Shown: piece by piece, positions 46,083 to 57,173 of the stretch
Numbering within the stretch: the stretch's first letter is position 1
Layout: each line of letters starts with the position of its first letter
NCBI GenBank assembly: GCA_025617375.2
Contig: JAMYGW020000006.1
Coordinates: forward strand, 1,183,001 to 1,247,000
Direction: 5' to 3'
Length of the DNA: 64,000 bases
From: Acarospora socialis
Taxonomy: Eukaryota > Ascomycota > Lecanoromycetes > Acarosporales > Acarosporaceae
The notes under the pieces: generated by a model
Seen by the model: only the letters and a program-made list of their open reading frames with translations
What the model was told of the DNA's origin: nothing
The model's database searches: none
Position numbers and translations under genes: made by a program

Positions 46083-49000
46083 CTACAGATAAAACATAAC
46101 ATCATCCAGATTCTTGTGCCATGGGTTGCTGCCACTGGCATGAGGATTCGACCACAGACCGCGCTCAGCCAGCACCGACTCCACAGTAACCGGCTCTCTT
46201 CGTGTGCCGTCAAAAAGCACATTCAAGTAGTCGCGCCCTCTGGTGCAGAGGCGATCAGCATAATACGCCGGCGGCGCATACGAGACACTGCTAGTTGACC
46301 GGGCGTAGAGGTATGAGAGATCGAACGTCTTGCAGAACCTGTTTAGTCGAGAGTCTCGCTATTATCAGACCGGATCGCACTTACTAGTTTATGTAGCTCG
46401 TCTGCCTGAAACTCGTTCTCGTCTCTCAGGACATAGTAATGCGCTGGCCTGGCCTGACCCTTCGTCACGGAGTGCGCTTGGAGGTAGAAATCGAAGTCGT
46501 ATGTATTGGTGATCTCCGAGTCCACGATTGTCCCTGGCATGGTGTTGCCTTTGTTCACAGCGCTGTCCTCATCTGGATTCATCGGGTAGAATCGAGTGTG
46601 ATGTCTCTTCGAGACGACAACGTATGTTATGGCCGGTCGGTAACGTCCCTTGCCAAAGGGGTTCTGTTTCTTGCCAAAGAAACGCTCCGCATCCTCACAG
46701 GCCTTTTCAATTTGCGGGATCTCTTGTAAGCGCATCGTGGCGTATTGCCCTTCACTTACCCAATCGCGGTACAACAGAATAGATCTAGGCAGTTGAGCGT
46801 TGCCGAAATCGAGCCAAGCCTTCAATCGTTCGTAGACCATGGCTCCCAGCTCGGAGATGAACTGTATACACCTTTCAGTGACGCTTCTAAGGAACCGAAT
46901 GGGGACACATACCTCTTGTTTCGATGTCTGCACTCGCATGGACCCCGGATATCTACTGAAATGAGGATCGACACTGGCAACAACGGCAGCAATGGAAGGT
47001 GTTCCTGGCGTGCTATGAGATGCCGGGTGTGTCACATCGGCTCCCACCATCATCATACAGGGCTTCCCCTTATCCAACACCTTTTTACCGAACCTTTTCG
47101 GCGGCAGGATATGGTTCGTTCCCCCAAGCTTAAGGTTGACCTTCATAGCGAGATTGGCAAGAAACCCACACAGCCCTCCATTCTCTACACTAATTTCTCC
47201 AAAACGTGTAATCTTCTGAATCTTCGCGATCTGTGCACACACGGTCCCAATCCCGAACTCGCAATCAGCAATACGCTTGATCGTCGTATAAAGCCAGGAG
47301 TCCGAGACAGGTAATAAGACGAACACGACATTGAAGCCCTTCATCGTCTCGAACGCATCTCGCAGTCTCTTCTTCAGATCCTCAGTGTAGGTTGTGATAT
47401 TCTTGCGTGGGAGTGGCAGCGTTTGAAGCTGAGTGGTTTGTGGGTCTAGACCATAATTCTCAAGTATTGTCCGGAATACCTCAGAAAGTGGTCCAGCGTT
47501 ATAAGCATGCTTTCCTTCTTCATGTACGTTGAGTACATTCAGCACAGGGAGTGCCTCCGGCTCGTAGAAGCTGACTTCTCTAAGGTTCCACATGCTTCTA
47601 CTGGTATAATAAGGCTTTTCCTCCCAGCCATACAATACATCTGGAGGAGTGAGACGGCGAGCCGGTAACTTAAGGAATGCGTCATCCACGCTGATGCCGA
47701 AAGATTGCTACTGGACGTCAGCGGTCGAGCTTTACAGCATATAAGGGAAAGGGTACGCACTAGAGCCTCAGATGGCGGAGAAACGCCCAGAAGCCTTAAG
47801 CCCTCTCTACCGATCACAGTAGCGTTCTGTTGAGGGGTCTTACAAGCTTCGTTGATCATGTTATCCGCACGTTGACCTTCTAACTTACCGCGGAATAGCT
47901 GATGAGGTAGTATCCAGAGCTTCTCCGCAGGTATCCAATCTTCTTTACCTGCCTGTCTACCGCCAACGTTGATGCAGGGCAGCTGCTCGAATTTGAAATG
48001 AAGTCCATATGCTAGCAATGCGGTTAATGATGTAACATCTGGCAACTAGCAAAATGTCATTGACTTACCTGTCCTGAGATAATCTCGGACAAGAACTTCC
48101 TGGCCGTCCTTGGTAAACATTTGTGTATCTAATGGCTCTCCTATGCCCATGACAAGCTTGGTCCTCCGCGACTCGCTATCAATTTCCGCCCCTTTCACGT
48201 TAGATCGGTCGTACACTATCCTGACCTTGACTCCTCGCAAGATTCTGTTGAGTTTTCGAATCTCATGGTCATAAAGAGCTCTCGCGGCCCCGATATTGAA
48301 CCATTCCCTGATGAAATCATGGAGGCAGGCCGGCTTGAAGAATGCCGTAGTCAGCTTGTTCACGTTGAGGAGCACTTGCGACATGCCGGATCTGACCGAC
48401 GAGAAATATCCTCGATAAGCCACAAGCCCAGCTGTTAGTGATGTCCAACCAGCCTTGTAGAAGAACTTATTCGTGCCCACTTGAAGCAAATTTTTGTGCC
48501 CGTTGTGATCTGGAGTGTTGGCATGCTTAGCCATGATCACGTTGAGGGCTTGGGTAAGCTGCGCAATATTGGCATCCGGCGCTTTGCCTTCCATAAACGA
48601 GTTGTAAGGACTGAAGTCGAGTATTCCGTTGTATCGTAACGTGGTGTGTAGTTGATGGGGGCTAGTTGAACCGGCAGTGAAGTACTGGATCGGGGGGCTA
48701 GCCACAGATTCCCCAGACTGTAGAATTGCACCACCGGCAGCTGTTGATAGTTCACAGCTGGCGACGACGAGTGAGGCATGGTCCGTGGCCCAGCAACCCG
48801 GTTGACTATTGAACAACGGCCAAATTGCAACGAGTTGTCTGACAATGCGTTGTTTCTTCTCTCGTGTAATGGTTTGAGGTATCCCATGTAGGGTGTAAGT
48901 GTGGACATTGGTCTTTGGCAAGCTTACGGCGAAATGATTGGTAAGAATCCAGATGTTCTGCCCCAAGCCGAAGTTAGGCCTTGAGCAATGAATGCAAAGT

Positions 49001-49479
49001 TCCACGCTATGATTCTGGCTCTCGATTCGTGTGAGAGCAAGGCTTTTCGTGACTCGAGTGTCCACAGGAGTCCCTTCAGATACGTTGGCTGCACTGGGAG
49101 GAGGTGCAACTGGAGCAAGGAGGTATAATCCTTGGGATCCGATCTCCGTATCCTGCCAATTGGAGCGAGTAGTGTTTGGTGGTGTCGTCTCTGAAGTGCT
49201 CGTAGATTGACTCTCAAGCTTTATGCTTTTGTTGTGTACCTGAGTCGCATTACCTTCCGTAACGTCTTTCAGCCTCGGTCCCATGGGCCCAGCTCTCGGG
49301 CAGCTGTCCGTATTATGGCCTCGACAGGCTTGGCATTCTCTGCACCAACACTCTCCCTTGTCATTGCGGTCTTCTACCCCATCAGTTACCTTTCCTCCCT
49401 TAGCGCGGTCTTCGCCACCAGTATCTCTCTTCCCACTCTCGCCACCAGAACCCCTTATGGCAACCTTCTTAGGAGCCAT
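46083..49479 (-). CDS. Argonaute (RNA interference)
   Basis: Five exons, 49479-48069, 48011-47761, 47707-46913, 46861-46385 and 46328-46083 (1411, 251, 795, 477 and 246 nt), giving 1059 aa. The N-terminus is basic and has a Cys/His cluster CWCRECQACRGHNTDSC (residues 44-60). The N, L1 and PAZ parts follow (PAZ around VRDYLRT-AYGLHFKFEQLPCIN, then the L2-side NATVIGREGL). The PIWI catalytic set looks complete: D of VGADVTHP (about 778), E at the end of SMRVQTSKQE (about 819), D of LLYRDWVSEGQ (about 852) and H of RPAHYYVLRDEN (about 960). The last exon joins as HKL-TFDLSYLYARSTSS and ends NLDDVMFYL. YRDW replaces the usual YRDG. Argonautes load small RNAs and cut or silence targets (quelling and transposon control). 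Confidence 0.93.
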
Positions 49480-51789
49480 AGTAGACAGTTGTGGTCATGA
49501 CACTCTGGATGTTAAGCTGCCGAGAATACGAAGGCTATGGCAGGGAGATTGGAATCGAAACAAACAGCAACCTGTCGAAGATCAGGTTCTGAAGAAACTG
49601 AGTGGGGAACATGCAAAGCCCGAGAAGTAAAGAGCCACTCTGTGGGTATCAAAATAGGGAGACTGTCAGTTGAAGACGTTTTGAGGTAGAAGACTCAAGC
49701 ATGAGGTAATATTGCACGGGGGTAGCTCTTGATGGCGTGTTAGAAGCACATGCTGAGGTGCGTGTTAGGTGAATAGTGCACGACCTGGTAAAACAACATC
49801 TGGGTATCGTAGACAAGGGGGTGACAAAAGTTAAATCGTGTAGCTATGAGTGTGAAAGACAAAGACGTTCTCCAGAAGGAGCCAAGTACCCAGGAATTTT
49901 ACAGCCTGAGTTTGTCAAATACGACTACTGGCAGGAATGAAGTGGTTACGAAGATCGAACCACAAACAGTCAGTACTGCTTCGGATGATCCTGAACCAAC
50001 ATCCAAGTTCCAACCTTCTGCCAGACTCCAACCAAGTATCAGGCTCAGAAACTGTTCTAGGCTCGTTACAGGAGGTTGGAGATCGACATCTTTGCCCACA
50101 CGGCTGAGACCCTGATTGGAGAGGCTGCCATGCAAAGCCCATTGCTTTCTGTCAACCAAGGGCATGCCGGGCACGTTTCTCTGCATTCTAGGCCGTTGTC
50201 GAGCAGATTTAGAATCGCGCTCGTATACTTCTTTCAGGTCTTCCATTGGATGTGGCTTATACTGCGCTGGAAATCAAGAATCTCGTCAAAGTTGAACAAA
50301 GTAGGAGAGCGATGTACCGTCGGTATTGGGAGAATTCAGCCCTATCCGGGTATGAAAGCAAGTTGAGAATCATACGAAGGAGCCCTGCTATGAGGTCTTT
50401 CTCTTTCGGACCGGCACGCTAGGGTGATTCTGCAACATGCACGAAGTACTCTGACGTGAAAGCCCTTTGTCGCAATGCTTAGGTGCCTGAGGTCCTTCAT
50501 CGATTTCTACTACAAAGCCGAGATAGAAAAGACTGGCGTGGAAGACTGTGCATGACAAAACAAAGGTTCGGAAGCTTCCGGGTAGGTATGTACTTATGTC
50601 ATTTCGGTGCCCTACCAAAGCGAGCCACACAAGAACAGGTGCTTACTCATCAGGGCACACGATTACCTACAAAAGCTTGTGCTTAGCTCAGGTACCCTAC
50701 CTTGGTAACCTCGTGGTTCTACACTTTATTATTGTACTACGCCTTACCATACCGTCGCCGTTGGCATCCTCCATCTTACAATGACTTTATACTCAGATAC
50801 CTTATTCTGCTCGATGCAAGCTCGAGCACACGGCCAATCCGTGCGTGCTGTGAGCCAAAAGGAAAAACACCCCCTCACTAAGGTGGGGCCTGTTTACTTG
50901 CTGCACCTGTTTACTTGCTGCACCTGTTTACTACTTACATTGCATGTACCTGCTCCTGCACCCTACATACCCAGCAGTACAGTCGCTACGAATTGTAACA
51001 GGTAGTCATGAACCAGATGTGTTCTATCCCGCCCAGCCAGTTCCCCAACATCAGGGTACATGTATGACCGGTACCCCGCCGATTACCTTACTCTCAAAGC
51101 TCTACACTCATCCTCCCCAGTCGCCACACTTCATGACTCTTGTCTCTTCCATCTCATCTTCAATTCGCTTATTCGGCCCAGTCTCTGTGCAATAGTCTAT
51201 GATACCTTTCTGAACTGTGAGAGAATGTTCCTACCACTTTGTCAAGCAAGTAGAGTGAACTATTTCTGGCCCCTCTCCTCCCTCTTCAAGGATTTCCTAT
51301 AGCCATCCTGGCACCCTTTCAATTCTCAAAACGAAATCGAGAAACGAGGCGAGCTATATGTCTCACCTTGGCGGGGACACCAACGGGGACACCACGAAGA
51401 ACTCCCTCAACTCTCTAGATCTGTTTGCAAGATGGAACGTTAGTGTGAAAGGCCTGACCGGCCTCGAAGCTTGCGACATCACGCGTGTGCCTCCGAAAGA
51501 GAAGCCGATGGGATCTTAGTGGGATATCTGCAGATGTTCGCACTGGTTTCCAGTGTAGACGTGATGGCGAGCAACCTGTCGCTGGGTTCCTTGGGCTACT
51601 GGTCTTCAATCTTGGCTGGGTGGTTTGCGTCTGACGCCGTTTTAAGCCATCTCTTCAACTGTTATATTAAGCATCTGAACGTTTACTTACATTTCATACA
51701 CAACCTACACATCGAACTACATAGCGCTGACATTTGGACATCACAGACTTAACACTTCCCCATCATCACAGGCTACTACCTGAGCCAGC
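49480..51789. other. Intergenic, 2.3 kb
   Basis: Divergent gap between Argonaute and the methyltransferase. An ATG-started frame at 49846-50115 (89 codons) has no domain and no conserved look; I do not call it. A 17-bp tandem repeat is at 50889-50932, and a 12-bp GGGGACACCAAC/G direct pair is near 51374. Confidence 0.45.
50889..50932 (+). repeat. 17-bp tandem repeat
   Basis: Unit CCTGTTTACTTGCTGCA, two full copies and 10 bp of a third, no mismatch. Confidence 0.85.
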
Positions 51790-52593
51790 ATGTCAACTCA
51801 GTACAACACCATTCAAGCCCCCTACGACGAGCTCCGCAAAAACTCCATGACCCTGATCGAGCGCGCCAACGTCCAAGAAGCCGTCGCACCCTTCATCAAA
51901 GATGCGCGTGTCCTCGACCTCGCCTGTGGATCCGGCTTATACTCATGTGATTTCCTGAAATGGGGAGCCAGCAAAGTTGTCGGGGTCGACATCTCCTCCG
52001 CGATGATCGAGAAGGCACGGGCTGTCAGTTCTCAGATGCCTTTGAACAGCGCGACGATCGATTTCAAGCTGGCCGATTGCTCCCACCCAGTGCAGTACGA
52101 AGGCGGGCCTTTCGACCTCGTTTTCGCCGCTTGGCTGCTGAACTACGCACCCAGCGGCAAGGAGATGGTGCGGATGTTTCGCAACGTTGCACTCAACCTC
52201 AAAGACGGCGGACACTTCGTCGCCGTAGTGCCGCCGCCGACGCAAGATCCTGCCGCGTTCCTCGAGGCGGAGAGGATGGCTAGACCGAGTGGATCGGGCG
52301 GCTTGCTCTGCAGTGTGACAGGGGTCGTGGAGGATGGACTCGCTGTCCATATGCATGCGACCACGAGCCGTGGAGATGTGGATTTTGATTGTTATCATTT
52401 GAGAAAGGAGGTTTATGAGGCTTCTGCGAGAGAAGGAGGGCTTCGTGGCACGGTGGCGTGGAGCGTGAATACCTTACCTTATGATATCTTGCAGGATCGC
52501 AAGGGTGGTGCTGGTGTCGAAGAACTCGAAAGCTATAAGGTGACGCCACATTCTGGGCTGCTTCTCATCGCAAAAGTAGACGGAGAACAATAG
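51790..52593 (+). CDS. Class I SAM-dependent methyltransferase
   Basis: Single exon of 267 aa from ATG 51790 (MSTQYNTIQAPYDELRKNSM). VLDLACGSGLYSCDFLKWGA is motif I, VVGVDISSAMIEKAR motif II, PFDLVFAAWLLNYAPS motif IV, and LKDGGHFVAVVPPPTQD the later strand. The C-terminal region with ESYKVTPHSGLLLIAKV is typical of a fungal orphan methyltransferase group often near metabolite or toxin-resistance genes. The substrate cannot be told. Codons are more G/C-ending than in its neighbours. Nearest neighbour is a dead permease, so no functional cluster is suggested. Confidence 0.88.
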   Translation: MSTQYNTIQAPYDELRKNSMTLIERANVQEAVAPFIKDARVLDLACGSGLYSCDFLKWGASKVVGVDISSAMIEKARAVSSQMPLNSATIDFKLADCSHPVQYEGGPFDLVFAAWLLNYAPSGKEMVRMFRNVALNLKDGGHFVAVVPPPTQDPAAFLEAERMARPSGSGGLLCSVTGVVEDGLAVHMHATTSRGDVDFDCYHLRKEVYEASAREGGLRGTVAWSVNTLPYDILQDRKGGAGVEELESYKVTPHSGLLLIAKVDGEQ

Positions 52594-52741
52594 TCTTGGT
52601 CAAAAAGAAGGGCAGCAACCGAGTTTACATTGGAATGACAATCTTCTCCCACCTCCCAGGCGAAAGTGTAGTACTAGTACGGGTATGCGCAAACAACAGC
52701 AACGGCACGAGTGCACTCTCTTCTACTCATCCTTCTCCTCT

Positions 52742-53915
52742 TTACCGGCCAAACTTCTTCAGTTGCAAGTACCTCGACGAAGGTCGAACCACGCACGCAA
52801 AAGCAATAGACATCCACGCTCCGATATCACTCCCCGTATCCTCCATTCTTCAGCGCAATAAGGCCTTGATACCAGACCTGATTCATCCTAGCGATCGCGC
52901 TCGCCCAGCCAATGAGCCAATAAAGCAACACCGCAGCCCAAGGGTAGGGCTCTTCTTACCCTCCCACACAGCCCAGTCAAACAGCACACCTCGTAGCACA
53001 TGGGACAAGAGGTACTCTTCCAGTACTATCGTCACCCAAGGGCACACCCAGTTGCTCACGAGAAGCAGAAACCCATCGGAGATCTCAAACAAATGGTCGC
53101 GGCCAGCAACGGAGCAAACGAGTTCGATGATCAAAGCTTGAGACGAGGTCCAGCCCGCGACGGCTTTAGCGGAGCCGCCTCGGATCTGGCAGCTCAACGC
53201 TGCGGCATACGCGGCCGGTGCGTTGTTGACGATGCTGCCCAGGAGGAGGTTCACGACACAGATTTCTCCAGAGCCGCCGAGGCCGTCGTAGCATGCTAGG
53301 AGGAGCGTACCGGTTGAGGTGCTGTAAGCGTCGCTTTAGGTTGTGGCCATGCCGGTCGCAATGCCCACATCGACGAGGCTGACAAAGATGAGCGACATCC
53401 ATAGGCCGGCCTAGGTGATTAGGATTGTGAGGCGCCGGCTTGTGTTGGTGGGTTGGTAGGGTTAGAAGTCGGCGCCGGCGGCGGAGACCCGATGGAGATT
53501 GAGACTTGCAGCGCGAAGAAAGAGTAGCGTTTGGTAGGTGATTGTGCCAGCGGAAGCCACGGATGGCAGGGTGGGTTGAAGTTGTGGCCAGCGAAGCCAA
53601 TGAGGACGAGGACGGCGATTATTTGTGGTAGTCAGGCGTATATATCCCGCCGTGAGCTTTTGCTTCCTTCTCCTGGTTGGAGAAGAGTAACACGGGAGCG
53701 CACCTTTCGTATGTGTGGAGAGTGGCAATGCCGAAGGTGGTGATCCAGCCAATGCAAAGACCGCTGACGTTACAGCTTATGGCGATGCCCAGGCCCGCGC
53801 CATTGACCGGCAATGATGGATTCAATGATACCCCAGCCTAGGATCATGTTGAGAAGACAGGTCATCTTGGACAGCCAGTATCCCATGACAAATCGACTGA
53901 GGATGTATTCAGCAA
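52742..53915 (-). pseudogene. Dead NCS1 purine-cytosine permease fragment
   Basis: Read on the minus strand, pieces of the Fcy2-type permease appear in order but in different frames: VMGYWLSKMTCLLNMILGWG (about 53905), NVSGLCIGWITTFGIATLHT with YERCAPVLLF (about 53750-53670), NLLLGSIVNNAPAAYAAALS with CQIRGG (about 53250), RDHLFEISDGFLLLVSNWVC with PWVTIVLEE (about 53100), and WLIGWASAIARMNQVWYQGL with ALKNGGYG (about 52900-52810). The end SSRYLQLKKFGR then stop falls at 52742. The N-terminal half is missing, and several frame shifts and stops lie between pieces. This family carries cytosine, adenine and hypoxanthine into the cell. Confidence 0.8.
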
Positions 53916-54363
53916 GTAAGTACCTAAGTTAAATTAGGAAATGAAGTCCTCCAGTTTGTGAGTAATAGTAAGATGTGTATGTCGCGTAGATATACCATGG
54001 TTTGGTTTCCGTTTTGTGGACCGAATGTGGCCTAATAAGATGTTCCACAGGATGAAAAAGCGTCGGCGAAGATGACAATGCAGACCATCTCACATCAAAC
54101 AGCCTCTCACCTGCAGGAAAAGTCGGCGGTGGCTCAAATATCACTGTCAAGTTTGTTTATTGTACGTTTGAAAAAGGCCACTCCTGGAATTAATTTAATT
54201 CAGGACCGGGTGGGCGAATACTATCGCACCATGACTATCAATTCGAACGACCTCACTTCCCGGCTCCATACCCGAACCCTAACCTTTGTTCTAAGATGAG
54301 ATACCAGAAACCATCCACATATGAATCCCGCACAACGTCATTGAAACAGAAAAACTGGTCCAA
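53916..54363. other. Intergenic, nothing seen
   Basis: Between the permease remnant and the dienelactone hydrolase stop. Rather AT-rich; no coding signal. Confidence 0.45.
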
Positions 54364-55393
54364 CTACGCCTCCCTTCCGAGCCACTTAGTAAACCACGCA
54401 ACCGCCTTGTCCCAGATCAGCAAGGTTTCATACGTAAGCATTCAGTCGGGCGGTAGAAATACCTGATCTTCAGCCTGCTGCCCCTGCTTGAACTCCAACT
54501 CCTTACTGGGATCGCCGCGAACAGCAAACCCATGCTTAGCCCCCTCATAGGCCACCAGCTCGAACTTCCCCTGCTCCTTCTTGGCGAAGATGGCCTTGAC
54601 CTGCTCCATTCCGGCCACGTTCAGCGCGATATCGAGGGTGCCGTTCGCGATGCTCAGTGGCTTCTGCACGGGCTCGACGTCGTCGGGCAATGCCAGCGCA
54701 CTGGGATGCGCCGCGAAGCCTGCATCGACCAGACTTTGCCCGTTGGCGGCTTTTTCGGAGTCGTGGCACAGGAGCGTGACGTAGCGACCTCCCCAGCAGA
54801 AGCCCGCCGTGCCGACGGGGAGGTGCGCGGCTTCGTGCTGCCGGAGGGCTTTGAAGAAGTCGAAGATGATGGGCTTGGCGACCGCTTGTCGGTTGCGGTA
54901 TACGAACGGGATGAAGTGGTAAGCGGCTCGTGCGCCGGGGAAACTGAGTATGCGTTAGATGGTGTTCGATCTGCAAGCTCGCTGGGCTGCGAGATCTATA
55001 CATCTTCATGATGTTTCCAAGAATCCCTTGGTTCTCTGCCATCACTTTGTCCATGCTGGTCAATAGATCCGGTGTGACCGAGTTACCTGATTCCACATCA
55101 ATGCTTGCCCTGTAGGAAAAGTAGTGACTGACATATATTCATGTACCTTTCATGAACTCGGGGACGTAAACCCTAAAGTCACCCCTCTGAGCATAGTGAT
55201 CCGCAAGCACTCTGGTGTTGGTGAGCTCCCATCCGAACGCATCGGGTATGATGACGATGATGCCTTTGGGACTGCCTGAGGGTGGCTCGGCCACATATGC
55301 TGGCAATCCATGGAGAGTGGTGACACTCCCGGTGGGTGTTCCACCGTGTAAAGTCCCGGATACACAGTCCTTACAAGGGATTGAAGCTGCCAT
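54364..55393 (-). CDS. Dienelactone hydrolase family protein
   Basis: Four exons, 55393-55147, 55086-55002, 54943-54463 and 54405-54364 (247, 85, 481 and 42 nt), giving 284 aa. An alpha/beta hydrolase with the DLH triad: the Cys nucleophile in AGFCWGGRYVT, an Asp in the following strand, and His in GAKHGFAVRGD. The N-terminus MAASIPCKDCVSGTLHGGTP with GLPAYVAEPP and IIVIIPDAFGWELTNTRVLA matches the fungal Aim2-like group. The last exon supplies AVAWFTKWLGREA. Only the first junction (EFMKG-NSVTPD) needed a choice among acceptors. Substrate unknown; DLHs open lactone rings, some in aromatic breakdown. Confidence 0.9.
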
Positions 55394-55619
55394 TTCAGAA
55401 ATAAAGACCGAAATACGTTGGCAGCCGGGCGATGTTTAAAAGTGGAGATGTGGTCTGGACGGCCGAACAGAAGCTAGTTCATATATGGATGGATTTACCT
55501 ATGACCCTTTGATCGCTACCATCCTTAAACTCGGCGTATGATTGGCTAGTGGCAACGTCTCCCTCCCACAGGTAACGTCGCACAGCCTAAGGTACGAAGT
55601 ACTATACCTAGTGATACTA
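55394..55619. promoter_or_regulatory. Upstream region of the dienelactone hydrolase gene
   Basis: A 226-nt gap ending at the MITE. Contains a GGTACGAAGTAC-type palindrome near 55590. Confidence 0.35.
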
Positions 55620-56308
55620 CCTTAGCGGGGTTATGAGGGACCAGTTTATGATTGTATGACTGTCATATAACAGCTAGTGTATGAAACTATCAAATGACCC
55701 TCGTAAGACAGTCCTTCCATATAAGGGTTGTGTGACAATATTCCTTCTTCAACGGGGATTTAGATATACAATTTCTTTAATAAGATGATAAATCTAGTAA
55801 AAATGATAGAACTTTCATCATGATTAAAGATTTAATGCATCGTTTTCTCAGCAAGACTGTTTTCATGATGTTTTCACTTAATTTCTCATATATTGATGTT
55901 CCTCTGCCAAGCCTTTGACTCGCATGCTGTGTGGAGTTATGAACATCAACACCATACTAAATATAACTACTAATTCAAGCAATTCAGGCAATTTCACTCA
56001 TAGATTGACGGCCCTGACGTCACATGCGATGGAATTGATGACGTTGTGGGTAGTAGGGTATTGGGGAGGGGGGGGGGGTTGGCATGCCCACGATCTTAGT
56101 GTGTAATGTATGAAATTTAAAATTACTGAATGATTACATAGTCATGATGGTTGTGGACCCTCAAAACTGTCACATTCACACAATATTTCATGTTAAAAAC
56201 TGTACCCTTATGGCTGTAACTTGGTTTTATACTCGTGACTGTTTTCTTAGAAAATGGCTGTACGACGGTCAAGAAACGATGAATTGGTCCCTTATAACCC
56301 CGCTAAGG
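55620..56308. mobile_element. TA-flanked MITE (non-autonomous Tc1/mariner type)
   Basis: A 689-bp AT-rich block bounded by inverted repeats: left CCTTAGCGGGGTTATGAGGG then ACCAGTTTATG, right partner the same with three mismatches in 31 bp. Weaker similarity continues inward for some 40 bp. TA flanks both ends (55618-55619 and 56309-56310). No transposase frame inside. It contains a run of G at about 56068-56077. The termini do not match those of the Tc1/mariner element at 35009-36301, so its mobilising partner lies elsewhere. Diverged repeats suggest it is older than that element. Confidence 0.78.
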
Positions 56309-56393
56309 TACCTTTGAACGTACTTAACGCAGGTACAAGTCGGTAATGGTGAGTCCATGGTATGTACATACTGTTGCAATACGATTTCATGAC

Positions 56394-57173
56394 ATGTCAA
56401 AGGTCCATGCGGATGCAACAACATATACTCCTGGCTCAACGAAGCAGGAGGTGTACGACCAGCTGCTAGAGCAAGCCGAAGCCCTTTTTGCAGATCAACG
56501 GAATTGGGTATAACTCATAATAAACCCCTTCTGACTAACAACTGTACTGAGTAATGATTAGGTGTGGTATGAATACCTGATGCCGCCACGTACTCTGCTG
56601 GACCTGCAATGCTCATTGACGACGATGTTCAAGCAACCTTGCAAACACGGCATCATTGTTATGGCATGCGTATAAATCGCTGCCGAGTCCGTCTAATCAA
56701 GTCAATTGGGCCGGTGAATTGCTCATGCCGCCATTACCATTATGATCATTACCTGACCATGCAGCTTAGGCTTCTACGTCCTCGATCCGCAGCGAGAGGG
56801 CCAGTTGATCCTCGGACCGTTCCAGGGCAAAGTCGCCTGTCAGACGATTGCTTTTAACAGAGGAGTATGTGGCGTTGCAGCAGCTTCGGCGGAAACGCAA
56901 CTAGTCCCTGACGTGGAGAAATACCCGGGACATATTGCATGCGACGGCGACACGGCTAGCGAGATTGTGGTGCCGGTTATTGTCGATGGCAAGGTGAGGT
57001 TCTTATCTTCATTATCATTTACCTCCTTATCGAATGGCTTGGACTGACCTGATTATGGTCAGGTGGTGGCAGTCATTGACATTGACTGTACACTGAGAGG
57101 AGGTTTCGACGAGGAAGATCAAAGGAGACTGGAGAAGCTGGCGAGCATCTTAGCTCGCAGCTGTGACTGGTAG
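56394..57173 (+). CDS. Free methionine-R-sulfoxide reductase (GAF domain)
   Basis: Five exons, 56394-56507, 56562-56566, 56634-56713, 56770-56993 and 57063-57173, giving 177 aa (yeast YKL069W is 180). It reduces free Met-R-sulfoxide. Spliced landmarks are EVYDQLLEQAEALFADQRNW, VC (micro-exon), NLANTASLLWHAYKSLPSPS, VNWAGFYVLDPQREGQLILG and PFQGKVACQTIAFNRGVCGV. Then come VPDVEKYPGHIACDGDTASE, IVVPVIVDGK and VVAVIDIDCTLRGGFDEED. All three redox cysteines of the family (VAC, GVC, IAC) are present. The second exon is only 5 nt (GTGTG) and restores the conserved NWVCNL with frame intact. The gene starts 85 nt from the MITE, so its promoter may include the element. Confidence 0.9.

Noticed and set aside
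49846-50115. ATG-started 89-codon frame upstream of the methyltransferase
   Set aside because: No domain, no secretion signal, no splice-supported extension; competing open frames on the other strand are as long.
52596-53141. 181-codon open frame on the plus strand
   Set aside because: It is the reverse of the permease pseudogene, whose protein blocks are clearly on the minus strand.
54545-55096. 183-codon open frame on the minus strand
   Set aside because: It reads through two introns of the dienelactone hydrolase gene and shifts out of the family frame after IMK.
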